Assembly: GCA_051008895.1 (NCBI GenBank)
Contig: JBPCXI010000254.1
Coordinates: 1 to 6,056 of the forward strand
Direction: 5' to 3'
Length of the DNA stretch: 6,056 nt
Source: SMWD01 sp051008895
GTDB lineage: Bacteria; Pseudomonadota; Gammaproteobacteria; Steroidobacterales; GCA-2729495
Of the stretch, positions 1 to 6,014 are shown one piece after another. How positions within the stretch are numbered: the stretch's first letter is position 1; every line of letters begins with the position of its first letter. A program made the translations under genes and the position numbers. Under the pieces are notes generated by a model. It was not told the DNA's origin. It saw only the letters and a list, made by a program, of their open reading frames with translations, and searched no databases.

Positions 1-2012
1 CCCGCTGCGAGCGTGTTGATACCGCCCGGCTTAATGCCCTTGCCCCAGGAAAAGTAATACGTCGACGTGTCCGTCGGCTGCCAGTTCAGGGTGATCTTCG
101 GCGTCGTGAAGCTGGATTTCTCGGTGCCTTCAATCAGCATCCAGTCGCCAAGCTGCGGGTCCGGGTCCCCCGGGACGTTCGGATTCAGCCGGGCCTCGTT
201 GGTGCAGACGATATCCTCGGCCGCGGTCGTGACCACACCCTCCCTGTCGCCGTTAACGCGCGTGTCACTGCCGGTGCCGAACCCGAAAAACAGGTTCGTG
301 CACGAGCTGAAATTCGGCCGCAGCAGCTCGAAAGATTCGTCCACGAGGCGGCTCTCAACGAGCAGTTCGAAGGTCTCGCTGAGATTCCACGACAGGTTGA
401 AATACGCCGACCAGTGCTCGGTCGTGGCGCGCCAGGGTGTCGGCGTGCGTTCGGTCTGCAGGCAGTTGCCCTGACCGGTCGGATCCGCGATCGGGTTGCC
501 GGCCGAATCGTATTGGCATGGGAAAATGTCGAGCGCACGTTCCTGCCAGCTGCTGATCGTGCCGTTGGTGCCGTCGCATATGCCGGGTATGAAAGCCGAC
601 TCATCTGGGAACACCCCGGTCGCGGACTTGCCGTATTCGATACAGCTGATGATGTAGTCGAGGTCCGCCTGCGAGCGTTCCTCGCGCCAGAACAGCCCGC
701 CGACCGTGAAGTTGATCGGGCCGTCGAAGCTCGACGCGAAGCGGATTTCCTGACTGAACTGATTTGTTTCCAGGTCGGAGCGACTCTGCTGAGCACCCTT
801 CCAGTCGAGCGCGCCGACCGGATTGGCCTGGTAATCCTGATCGAGCTCGTTAAATGCGTTGTATTGAGTCCAGCCGGTGATGAAAGACGCCGTTCCGTAC
901 TCGTAATCGAGCGTCGCGTTCAGCGTCGTGCGGAACAGCTGCGTGTCCGTACCCTGGTAGTCCGTACCGGTGACCGGATCGACATCGACAGCAGGCCGCA
1001 GGCCTTTGCCGGTGCCGAAGTTCGCGGGAGAACAGATACCGCCGAACTGCGATCCCTGACTCGGTAACGACGGCGGGCAATACTCGCCGAAATCTGCGAG
1101 TCGCGTCGATGATGCGCTGACGCCCTGGATCAGTTCCGGATCGACCGGATACGGGAAAAAGGTCATGCCGTCCGCGCCGACACCGGTACCGCGCCCGAGC
1201 GTACCGCCGCCGAGACGGACGTTCGGCCTCTGCCCGGTCGTGCTGTCGCTGTACTCGGTGCGAAGTTTGATCTTGATGTCGTCACCAGGCGTGAATACCG
1301 CGGTCAGTGCGGTACCCCAACCGCTCTCATCACCCATGTCCGCGCCGGTAATTGAATTGGTGTAGAAACCGTCGCGCGTCCAGACAGCGCCCGTCCACCG
1401 CAAGCCGAGTACTTCCTCGAGCCCGACAACGGGACCACCCACCGACCCGTCAACCTGAAACTTGCCATACTCGCCGGCCTCGAGCCGCACCTTGCTCTCG
1501 AACTCCGCCCCTGGTTCCTTCGTCGTGTAGCTGATCGCGCCGGCAAATGCAGCGCGGCCGTACAGTGCGCTTTGCGGACCCTTGACGATTTCAATTCGCT
1601 CAACGTCGGTCAACAAACGCTGGTTGGCCAGCAGGCCCGAGCCCGCAGACACGAAATTCTCCGTCGTGATATCTACGCCGTCGACGAGAAACGCAACGTT
1701 TGAACGCCCACGCGTATTCGAAAGTCCACGCACCGCGATGCGCACGTCGGCCGGACCGAACGACTGGTCGAATTGCACGCTGGTCGACAACTTGACGACA
1801 TCAGCCACGCTGGAAATGCCGCGCCGGTCGATCTGCTCGGCGGAAATCGCATCAACCGCGATAGGAACGTCCTGGATATTCTCGATCTTCTTTCGCGTCG
1901 TGACCGTAATTTCATCGAGTTGAGCCCAGGCGGCGATCGGTGCGGCAAGCAGCAGGCCGGATACGGCCATTACTGCAACGCTCGCCCCCGCCGGGCATCT
2001 TGACTGCGACAT
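1..2012 (-). CDS. TonB-dependent outer-membrane receptor, C-terminus outside the window
   Basis: This gene encodes a ligand-gated outer-membrane transporter energised by TonB-ExbB-ExbD; its substrate is unknown. It reads open from the ATG at 2012-2010 to the window edge, giving 670 residues without a stop, so the C-terminal barrel strands are missing. Residues 1-30 are a signal peptide (hydrophobic stretch VAVMAVSGLLLAAPIAA, likely cut after AWA). DEITVTTRKK at 33-42 is TonB-box-like. The plug domain follows, with QDVPIAVDAISAEQI at 47-61, VRGLSNTRGRSNVAFLVDGV at 93-112 and VERIEIVKGPQSALYGRAAF at 137-156. Barrel strands run from about residue 170, including the late motif YYFSWGKGIKPGGIN at 652-666, typical of this family. 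A good ribosome-binding site (AAGGGGAG, 2017-2024) supports the start. Large loops between 310 and 605 carry several cysteine pairs. The gene is divergent from the two barrel genes. The family is certain; siderophore, vitamin, sugar or aromatic uptake cannot be told apart. Confidence 0.96.
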   Translation of the reverse strand, partial: MSQSRCPAGASVAVMAVSGLLLAAPIAAWAQLDEITVTTRKKIENIQDVPIAVDAISAEQIDRRGISSVADVVKLSTSVQFDQSFGPADVRIAVRGLSNTRGRSNVAFLVDGVDITTENFVSAGSGLLANQRLLTDVERIEIVKGPQSALYGRAAFAGAISYTTKEPGAEFESKVRLEAGEYGKFQVDGSVGGPVVGLEEVLGLRWTGAVWTRDGFYTNSITGADMGDESGWGTALTAVFTPGDDIKIKLRTEYSDSTTGQRPNVRLGGGTLGRGTGVGADGMTFFPYPVDPELIQGVSASSTRLADFGEYCPPSLPSQGSQFGGICSPANFGTGKGLRPAVDVDPVTGTDYQGTDTQLFRTTLNATLDYEYGTASFITGWTQYNAFNELDQDYQANPVGALDWKGAQQSRSDLETNQFSQEIRFASSFDGPINFTVGGLFWREERSQADLDYIISCIEYGKSATGVFPDESAFIPGICDGTNGTISSWQERALDIFPCQYDSAGNPIADPTGQGNCLQTERTPTPWRATTEHWSAYFNLSWNLSETFELLVESRLVDESFELLRPNFSSCTNLFFGFGTGSDTRVNGDREGVVTTAAEDIVCTNEARLNPNVPGDPDPQLGDWMLIEGTEKSSFTTPKITLNWQPTDTSTYYFSWGKGIKPGGINTLAA

Positions 2013-2085
2013 GAAACTCCCCTTGCTACTCTTTAATAATGCCCATATCGTTGCGCTACTCAGCACGACATGCCATTAGTGTGGC

Positions 2086-2098
2086 TATGTTCGACATA
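2086..2098. repeat. Short palindrome, possible operator
   Basis: TATGT and ACATA form a perfect inverted repeat around TCG. It sits about 75 bases upstream of the receptor start, in the divergent region. The motif CGACAT inside it (2092-2097) also occurs at 2066-2071. Size and place would suit a dimeric regulator, but short palindromes arise by chance and no regulator gene is in the window. Confidence 0.25.
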
Positions 2099-2353
2099 AG
2101 CAACGACGCCTAAGGCGGTTGCCTGCGCTGAACAGAACTCCTCCGATGCAGACACCCGTACCGAGCGGGCGTCCGATTTCGATGCTTCGCAGTGCTCCCC
2201 CTACGCGAGCACAACGAACGGCGAACTTTTCGGCTCGGTGATAATAGGCTACTCGCGAACGCAGGGAAAGTGGGCGCGTAAACCCCGTTTCGCCCAATGG
2301 CCACGCAGCAATTCCGCTGTGTTCGTCCTGTGGCATGCCAGCACATTGTTCGC

Positions 2354-2380
2354 TATAGTCGCCGTCGGACAACCTATAAC
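2354..2380 (+). promoter_or_regulatory. Possible -10 boxes for the barrel-gene operon
   Basis: TATAGT (2354-2359) and TATAAC (2375-2380) each resemble a sigma-70 -10 box and lie 54 and 33 bases before the start of the first barrel gene. Neither has a convincing -35 box at 16-18 bases. At least one is likely used, but the call rests on the -10 match alone. Confidence 0.3.
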
Positions 2381-2400
2381 CAGCGTCAGAATTAACGTCC

Positions 2401-2408
2401 AGGGGGGG
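2401..2408 (+). promoter_or_regulatory. Ribosome-binding site formed by a seven-G run
   Basis: AGGGGGGG lies 5 bases before the ATG at 2414 and is the only Shine-Dalgarno candidate for the first barrel gene. It supports that ATG over the in-frame ATG at 2453, which falls inside the signal peptide. A homopolymer as the ribosome-binding site is unusual. Confidence 0.6.
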
Positions 2409-2413
2409 TACAT

Positions 2414-3136
2414 ATGACTTCGCGCTTCATCGGAGCCGGACAACGGGTGGCTATGACCATCTTAGCGATCTCCGTACTGTCCTCCGCCGCGGCGCGAGCC
2501 GAGGGACCCGGACCGGCCTATACGTATATCGGCGCCAGCTATGAATGGACCGACGTCAAGTACGGCGTGAACCCCAGCAGCGATGAGCGGTTCAATAACG
2601 GAACGATCGAAGGGTTTAATGTTAACGGGTCACTCGGCGTGCTGGGTTGGCTGCATCTGCTCGGCGAGTATTTCGACGGCGACTGCACGGGCTGTGGAAC
2701 AAACCTCGACGGCAGCACCTTCGACCAAGGCTTCAAGGGCTTCAAGCTCGGCGCGGGCGTCAACATCGGTTTTGACACGATCGGCTGGAACGATCGCACT
2801 GATCTCGTCCTGCGTGCGTTCTACGTGGACGTCGAGCAGAGCAATCTCAACCCGGGCAGCAATCCGCCAACGCTGTCAGGCGACGGCTGGTCCGGCGAGG
2901 GCTCCATTCGCTCACAAATTTCGCCCCGCGCAGACTTCGAAGTCGGCTACGCATATCAGGACGTTGGTTCGGTCGACAACTCAGACGTATTCATCGGCCT
3001 GAACTACAGGCTCGGTTGGGGCATCGCGTTAACCGCCCGCGGCATCGTTTTCGACGACGACACCGGTTTCGAACTTGGCGCACGCTGGTACTTCGGAGAT
3101 TTCGTATTCGGCGGGCGCGACAGCATCGTCCGATAA
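2414..3136 (+). CDS. Small outer-membrane beta-barrel protein (240 aa)
   Basis: This is a predicted outer-membrane barrel of unknown role; I cannot assign it to a named family. Residues 1-29 are a signal peptide (charged start with R4 and R11, hydrophobic core AMTILAISVLSSAAA, cleavage likely after ARA). The mature part shows alternating amphipathic strands rich in aromatic residues and glycine, for example YTYIGASYEW (37-46), LVLRAFYVDV (131-140), FEVGYAYQDV (175-184), VFIGLNYRL (192-200), ALTARGIVF (205-213) and FELGARWYF (219-227), with acidic turns between. The size suits an 8- to 10-strand barrel. C91 and C94 (CTGC) sit in a predicted loop. The chain does not end on an aromatic residue: about 13 residues (GDFVFGGRDSIVR) follow the last clear strand. 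It is the first gene of a probable pair with the next barrel gene, 25 bases downstream. An autotransporter-like or OmpA-like origin cannot be separated by eye. Confidence 0.85.
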   Translation: MTSRFIGAGQRVAMTILAISVLSSAAARAEGPGPAYTYIGASYEWTDVKYGVNPSSDERFNNGTIEGFNVNGSLGVLGWLHLLGEYFDGDCTGCGTNLDGSTFDQGFKGFKLGAGVNIGFDTIGWNDRTDLVLRAFYVDVEQSNLNPGSNPPTLSGDGWSGEGSIRSQISPRADFEVGYAYQDVGSVDNSDVFIGLNYRLGWGIALTARGIVFDDDTGFELGARWYFGDFVFGGRDSIVR

Positions 3137-3161
3137 CAAGCCGGATATGGAGCAACGAAGC

Positions 3162-3896
3162 ATGAAAAAAATTCTTGGTCTGGCGTTCTTGCTGATTGCC
3201 GTCGCGCCGGCATCGGCGATTGCGCAAGACGCCTGGTATAACGGAATCTACCTGGGATTCGGCGTCGGTGCGGGCCGACTCGAAGCCGATCTCAACAAAC
3301 TGGGACTGCTCCCCGCGAATGCGGCCGGCACGCCCGAGGCCATCGAATCGGACGAATACAAGAAGACGAGCTTCGCAGGCAGCGTGCTGCTCGGTTACCG
3401 GTTCGGACAATACTTCGCCATTGAAGGCGGTTACACCAGCTTCAAGGACACGTCGCGTCAATTCTGTTTCATCGACGACACCGGCGGATGCGCGGAACGG
3501 CGCAGCGATATCGGACAGCCCACGACGCCCGCTACGAGTTCGAGCGCATGGACAGTTGAACTGCCGACCGACGTCTACAAGTTCTATGTTGTCGGCCTGT
3601 TCCCGTTCAACAAGACGATCGACATTTTCGCCAAGGTCGGTGCAATCGGCTGGGAGGCCGATGCGGCCGGCTACGAGAAGATCGTCGGTGGCTTCGTGCC
3701 GCCAAAGCCGCCACTCGTGCCGCCTACAAACGTGCCGGTAACTAAAACACTCGACGGCACGGACGCAGCGGCCGGCATCGGCTTGAACTTCAATCATCCG
3801 AGCGGTGTAACGGTCAGGGCCGAATTCGAGTACTTCGACATCGGCGATTTCGACACCAGTTATCTCGCGAATTTCAGCGCGTTTTATACTTTCTGA
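3162..3896 (+). CDS. OmpA-like small outer-membrane beta-barrel protein (244 aa)
   Basis: This is a predicted outer-membrane barrel resembling the OmpA-type or OMP beta-barrel domain group; there is no peptidoglycan-binding domain. I start it at the ATG at 3162, which has GGAG at 3149-3152 and yields a textbook signal peptide (MKKILGLAFLLIAVAPASAIA, cut near residue 21). Longer in-frame starts at 3075 and 3147 would bury that signal. Strands include IYLGFGVGAGRLEADL (29-44), FAGSVLLGYRFGQYFAIEGG (71-90), YKFYVVGLFPF (139-149), IDIFAKVGAIGWEAD (153-167), AAAGIGLNF (202-210) and VTVRAEFEYFDIGDF (216-230). The last residues, FYTF, give the C-terminal phenylalanine that the BAM complex recognises. 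C102 and C110 could form a loop disulphide. A proline-rich loop spans 179-192. It lies 25 bases after the previous barrel gene and a hairpin terminator follows. Function beyond membrane location is unknown. Confidence 0.9.
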   Translation: MKKILGLAFLLIAVAPASAIAQDAWYNGIYLGFGVGAGRLEADLNKLGLLPANAAGTPEAIESDEYKKTSFAGSVLLGYRFGQYFAIEGGYTSFKDTSRQFCFIDDTGGCAERRSDIGQPTTPATSSSAWTVELPTDVYKFYVVGLFPFNKTIDIFAKVGAIGWEADAAGYEKIVGGFVPPKPPLVPPTNVPVTKTLDGTDAAAGIGLNFNHPSGVTVRAEFEYFDIGDFDTSYLANFSAFYTF

Positions 3897-3934
3897 GCCC
3901 GGCGCGCCGCCGGCTAAAACCGATCCCGCCAGCG

Positions 3935-3958
3935 AGGCCGCAGCGCAAGCTGCGGCCT
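3935..3958 (+). terminator. Hairpin terminator after the barrel genes
   Basis: AGGCCGCAGC and GCTGCGGCCT form a perfect 10-base stem around a GCAA tetraloop (GNRA type), 38 bases past the stop of the second barrel gene. The following sequence is only moderately T-rich (TTCGTCGTC) rather than a clean T run. It is probably an intrinsic terminator of the barrel operon, possibly inefficient. Confidence 0.65.
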
Positions 3959-3987
3959 TCGTCGTCTATGTCTTAGTCGTTTATGCT
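3958..3987 (+). promoter_or_regulatory. Candidate promoter for the UbiD-like gene
   Basis: TATGCT (3982-3987) is a fair -10 box. TTCGTC (3958-3963) is a weak -35 box 18 bases upstream, just after the terminator stem. Transcription would begin near 3993-3996. If so, the ATG at 3983 lies inside the promoter and cannot be the start, which favours the ATG at 4022. Assigned by eye. Confidence 0.4.
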
Positions 3988-4021
3988 AGAGCCACGCAGC
4001 ATCTGCATGGGAACCGAGCGC

Positions 4022-5650
4022 ATGAATGACACCGAGAGCACGCAGCCGGAGCAGCAACCGGAATCGATTTCGCGGCGCAGCTTTCTGACCGGGGCCGGCT
4101 CGGGCATCGCGGCGACCGGCCTCGTCGGCTGCGGAACCACCCGCCGCCCCGCGCGACCCACAGCGGCCGCCGCCGCGACCGCACCCTACGATTCGTTGCG
4201 CGACTACATCGGTGCGCTCGAGGCACACGGCATGGTGCGCCGCTTCGAACGCGTCGACCAGGATGCCTACGAAGGCACCGCGATTATGTATCGACTCGTC
4301 GACCGCTTTGGTCGGATGCGCACGCCGGTCGTCGTGTTTGACGAGGTCCGGATCGGCGGCCGCTGGATGCGCGGACCGGTGATCGCGAATCACCTGCGTC
4401 ACATCGACTGCGAGGCGCTGCTGTTTGGCCTCGCGCCGGTGCCGTATGACGATGTAGCCACGTACCGGGTCGCGCGGGCGCACCTCGATCGGATGCTCGC
4501 CGACAACGATGGCCAGTACCCGGTAATAGCGCCGGTACAGATTGCAAGAGAGACGGCGCCGTGCAAGGAAGTCGTCGTCGACGGCGACGACATCGATTTA
4601 ACCTCCCTGCCGTTCTTCCGCAACAACCCCGGCGACAGCGGGCGTTTTATCAATACAGCGACGGTACTCACCAGCGACCCCGACATGGGTTTGAATCTCG
4701 GCACCTATCGCTGCGAGATCAAGGGACCACGCTTGATCTCCGTCGGCACCGGCGAAGGCCAGCGCGGCTTCCGCATGCTGATGGCGGCAAAAGAGCGCGG
4801 CGAGACATCGGCCCCGATCGCGCTCGTGCTCGGCCAGGACCCGATAATCTGGCTCGTCAGCGGCGCGCGCATTCCGGCGCCGCAAGGGCGCAAGCCGGTC
4901 GACGAACTGGGCACTGCGGGCGGACTCCGCGGCCGCGCGGTCGAGATCCTCGCAGCGGACACGAACGAGCTGCCGGTGCCGGCTCACGCGGAAATGATCA
5001 TTGAAGGCGTGGTGACGTTCGACGAGTTCCTGCCGAACGGCCCGTACTGCGAAAGCCCCGGCTATGTTGGTGCCGTGTACGAGAAGTCATTCCACATGGA
5101 CGTGACGAGGATTACGCACCGGCGCGATCCGTGGTTCGTCAATGACTTCACCGGCGTGACGAAACCACTGATCGAGGCACCCAGTGCAGCGCTGACGGTC
5201 GCCGGCCTGCGGCGTTTCGTCCCCGAACTCGTCGATTATCGCTGGGTCGACAGCGTCACGTTCTTCAGCATGCGCAAGAGCGAGCCAGGCCAGGCGCTGA
5301 AACTCGGCAAACAGCTCGCGAAGCTGATACCGATCTTCAAGATCGTGGTCATGGTCGACGAAGACGTCGACCTGATGAATCCCGCTGACCTGTTTCTCGC
5401 GTTCAGCACGCGCTGGCAGGCGCATCCGGCCAGCGAGATCATGCGCAACATGCCGACGATGCCGCTCGAGCCGAGCGCCCCGACCCGCGGCATGACGAGC
5501 AAGATCGTGATCGACGCGACGCGGCAGTGGCCGGAAGAAGGCGGTCCCGCCGAATACCCGGAGCTCAGCCGCGCGCTGCTCGCGGCGCACGCGCCGGGCA
5601 TATTCGCGCGTGTCGACGAGAAATGGGGTCAGAGAATCGTCGCGCCCTGA
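4022..5650 (+). CDS. UbiD-family decarboxylase with a Tat lipoprotein signal (542 aa)
   Basis: UbiD enzymes reversibly decarboxylate aromatic or alpha,beta-unsaturated acids using prenylated FMN made by UbiX and a divalent metal. Family marks: NLGTYR (225-230, matching the metal-ligand Asn and the Arg of the catalytic network), AEMIIEG (323-329, metal-ligand Glu at 324), NGPYCESPGYV (339-349, matching the usual EGP[FY]G[ED]xxGYY), ITHRRDP (364-370), VMVDEDVDLMNPADLFLAFSTR (443-464) and the closing WPEEGGPAEYPE (503-514). Ahead of this is SRRSFLT (17-23), a hydrophobic stretch and lipobox LVGC (34-37), so the protein should leave folded through Tat and be lipidated on C37. Length is slightly above the usual 450-500 because of this leader. 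The ATG at 4022 has GGGA at 4009-4012; starts at 3983 and 4007 lack a site and one overlaps the promoter. Two active-site positions differ from the canonical pattern. The substrate is unknown and no UbiX gene is visible. Family certain; activity is not. Confidence 0.93.
   Translation: MNDTESTQPEQQPESISRRSFLTGAGSGIAATGLVGCGTTRRPARPTAAAAATAPYDSLRDYIGALEAHGMVRRFERVDQDAYEGTAIMYRLVDRFGRMRTPVVVFDEVRIGGRWMRGPVIANHLRHIDCEALLFGLAPVPYDDVATYRVARAHLDRMLADNDGQYPVIAPVQIARETAPCKEVVVDGDDIDLTSLPFFRNNPGDSGRFINTATVLTSDPDMGLNLGTYRCEIKGPRLISVGTGEGQRGFRMLMAAKERGETSAPIALVLGQDPIIWLVSGARIPAPQGRKPVDELGTAGGLRGRAVEILAADTNELPVPAHAEMIIEGVVTFDEFLPNGPYCESPGYVGAVYEKSFHMDVTRITHRRDPWFVNDFTGVTKPLIEAPSAALTVAGLRRFVPELVDYRWVDSVTFFSMRKSEPGQALKLGKQLAKLIPIFKIVVMVDEDVDLMNPADLFLAFSTRWQAHPASEIMRNMPTMPLEPSAPTRGMTSKIVIDATRQWPEEGGPAEYPELSRALLAAHAPGIFARVDEKWGQRIVAP
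4070..4132 (+). other. Tat signal and lipobox segment of the UbiD-like protein
   Basis: The segment encodes SRRSFLT (residues 17-23, twin arginines 18-19), then the weakly hydrophobic glycine- and alanine-rich stretch GAGSGIAATG typical of Tat leaders, then LVGC with the cysteine codon at 4130-4132. The residue after the cysteine is Gly, not Asp, which by the Escherichia coli Lol rule would point to the outer membrane. An alanine-, threonine- and proline-rich linker (about residues 38-54) leads to the enzyme domain. Confidence 0.8.
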
Positions 5651-5653
5651 AAC

Positions 5654-5668
5654 CGCACAAACTGTGCG
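5654..5668 (+). repeat. Small hairpin after the UbiD-like stop codon
   Basis: CGCACA and TGTGCG form a perfect 6-base stem around AAC, starting 3 bases past the stop. No T run follows, so it is a weak candidate for a terminator or mRNA 3'-end stabiliser. The next gene begins 70 bases further on, so read-through is possible. Confidence 0.3.
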
Positions 5669-5737
5669 CCAGTTCTCGGTCGACTGCGAAACGGCCGGCT
5701 AACGTGATCAGCATCGAATCCGCTATGGAGACTTTCG

Positions 5738-5953
5738 ATGTCGGCCACTGGCACCACCGTCGATTACAGCCTGCTCGACCGCCTCACCGACCTGTTCGTG
5801 TGCGGCCGCTGTCTCCGCGCCGGCGTCGAGACGCGCCTGCCGCAGGTCGTCTCCAAACGCCATCGGCCGCGAACGATGTGTGTTGATTGCGCGACGGCCG
5901 GCGGCCATCGTCGGACGGCAAAGATTATCCGCAAGAAATGGTGGGCCGTGTAG
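5738..5953 (+). CDS. Small protein with two CxxC pairs, zinc-ribbon-like (71 aa)
   Basis: I do not recognise this protein. It has CGRC (22-25) and CVDC (48-51), spaced 22 residues apart. That arrangement would suit a four-cysteine zinc site, as in small zinc-ribbon proteins. The C-terminal third is basic (HRRTAKIIRKKWWAV), which may suit nucleic-acid binding. The gene looks real: GGAG at 5727-5730 lies 7 bases before the ATG, and third codon positions are mostly G or C as in its neighbours. It has no signal peptide or membrane segment, so it should be cytoplasmic. It follows the UbiD-like gene by 87 bases in the same direction. Its last four codons and stop (TGG TGG GCC GTG TAG) are read from the 3' end of the tRNA-Lys gene on the other strand. 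A metal-binding or regulatory role is only a guess. Confidence 0.7.
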   Translation: MSATGTTVDYSLLDRLTDLFVCGRCLRAGVETRLPQVVSKRHRPRTMCVDCATAGGHRRTAKIIRKKWWAV

Positions 5954-6014
5954 GACTCGAACCTACGACCAATTGGTTAAAAGCCAACTGCTCTACCACC
6001 TGAGCTAACGGCCC
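5939..6014 (-). tRNA. tRNA-Lys(UUU)
   Basis: Read on the minus strand, the 76 bases fold as a complete cloverleaf: acceptor GGGCCGT with ACGGCCC, D stem GCTC with GAGC, anticodon stem GTTGG with CCAAT (one G-T pair), loop CTTTTAA with anticodon TTT, and T stem GTAGG with CCTAC around TTCGAGT. The discriminator is A and CCA is encoded. It closely resembles the Escherichia coli tRNA-Lys as I remember it. The gene is convergent with the small CxxC gene and overlaps its last 15 bases. The 42 bases upstream of it hold no clear promoter that I can see. Confidence 0.97.

Larger units (their letters stand above)
2013..2413. other. Divergent intergenic region without a supported gene
   Basis: These 401 bases separate the receptor start from the first barrel gene. 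They must hold both promoters. The receptor side has an AT-rich patch (2031-2040) just upstream of its ribosome-binding site and a 13-base palindrome at 2086-2098. The other side has TATA-like boxes at 2354-2359 and 2375-2380. Short open frames in the middle use rare starts without ribosome-binding sites and lack the GC-rich third positions of the neighbouring genes, so I do not call them. I see no tRNA, CRISPR or insertion-sequence ends. Confidence 0.6.

Noticed and set aside
414..1067. 217-residue open frame on the plus strand
   Set aside because: It lies antisense to the receptor, whose signal, plug and barrel motifs are continuous through this stretch. It has no ribosome-binding site and no recognisable motif; GC-rich DNA often leaves such frames open.
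2085..2372. 95-residue frame in the divergent intergenic region, minus strand
   Set aside because: It needs a TTG start, has no ribosome-binding site, and its codons lack the GC-rich third positions of real neighbours.
3075..3161. Upstream extension of the second barrel gene
   Set aside because: It overlaps the end of the first barrel gene and would place 29 residues before a perfect signal peptide; GGAG is correctly spaced for the ATG at 3162.
2991..3797. 268-residue open frame on the minus strand
   Set aside because: It is antisense to the second barrel gene, which has a signal peptide, strands and a C-terminal Phe. The antisense product is rich in Arg and Cys with no domain I recognise.
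3983..4021. Upstream start of the UbiD-like gene
   Set aside because: There is no ribosome-binding site before 3983, and this ATG lies within a -10-like box. The start at 4022 keeps the whole Tat signal.
5892..5913. GC-rich imperfect hairpin as a tRNA-Lys terminator
   Set aside because: The stem has a 3-base bulge, no T run follows it on the minus strand, and it lies inside the small CxxC gene where GC-rich codons explain it.
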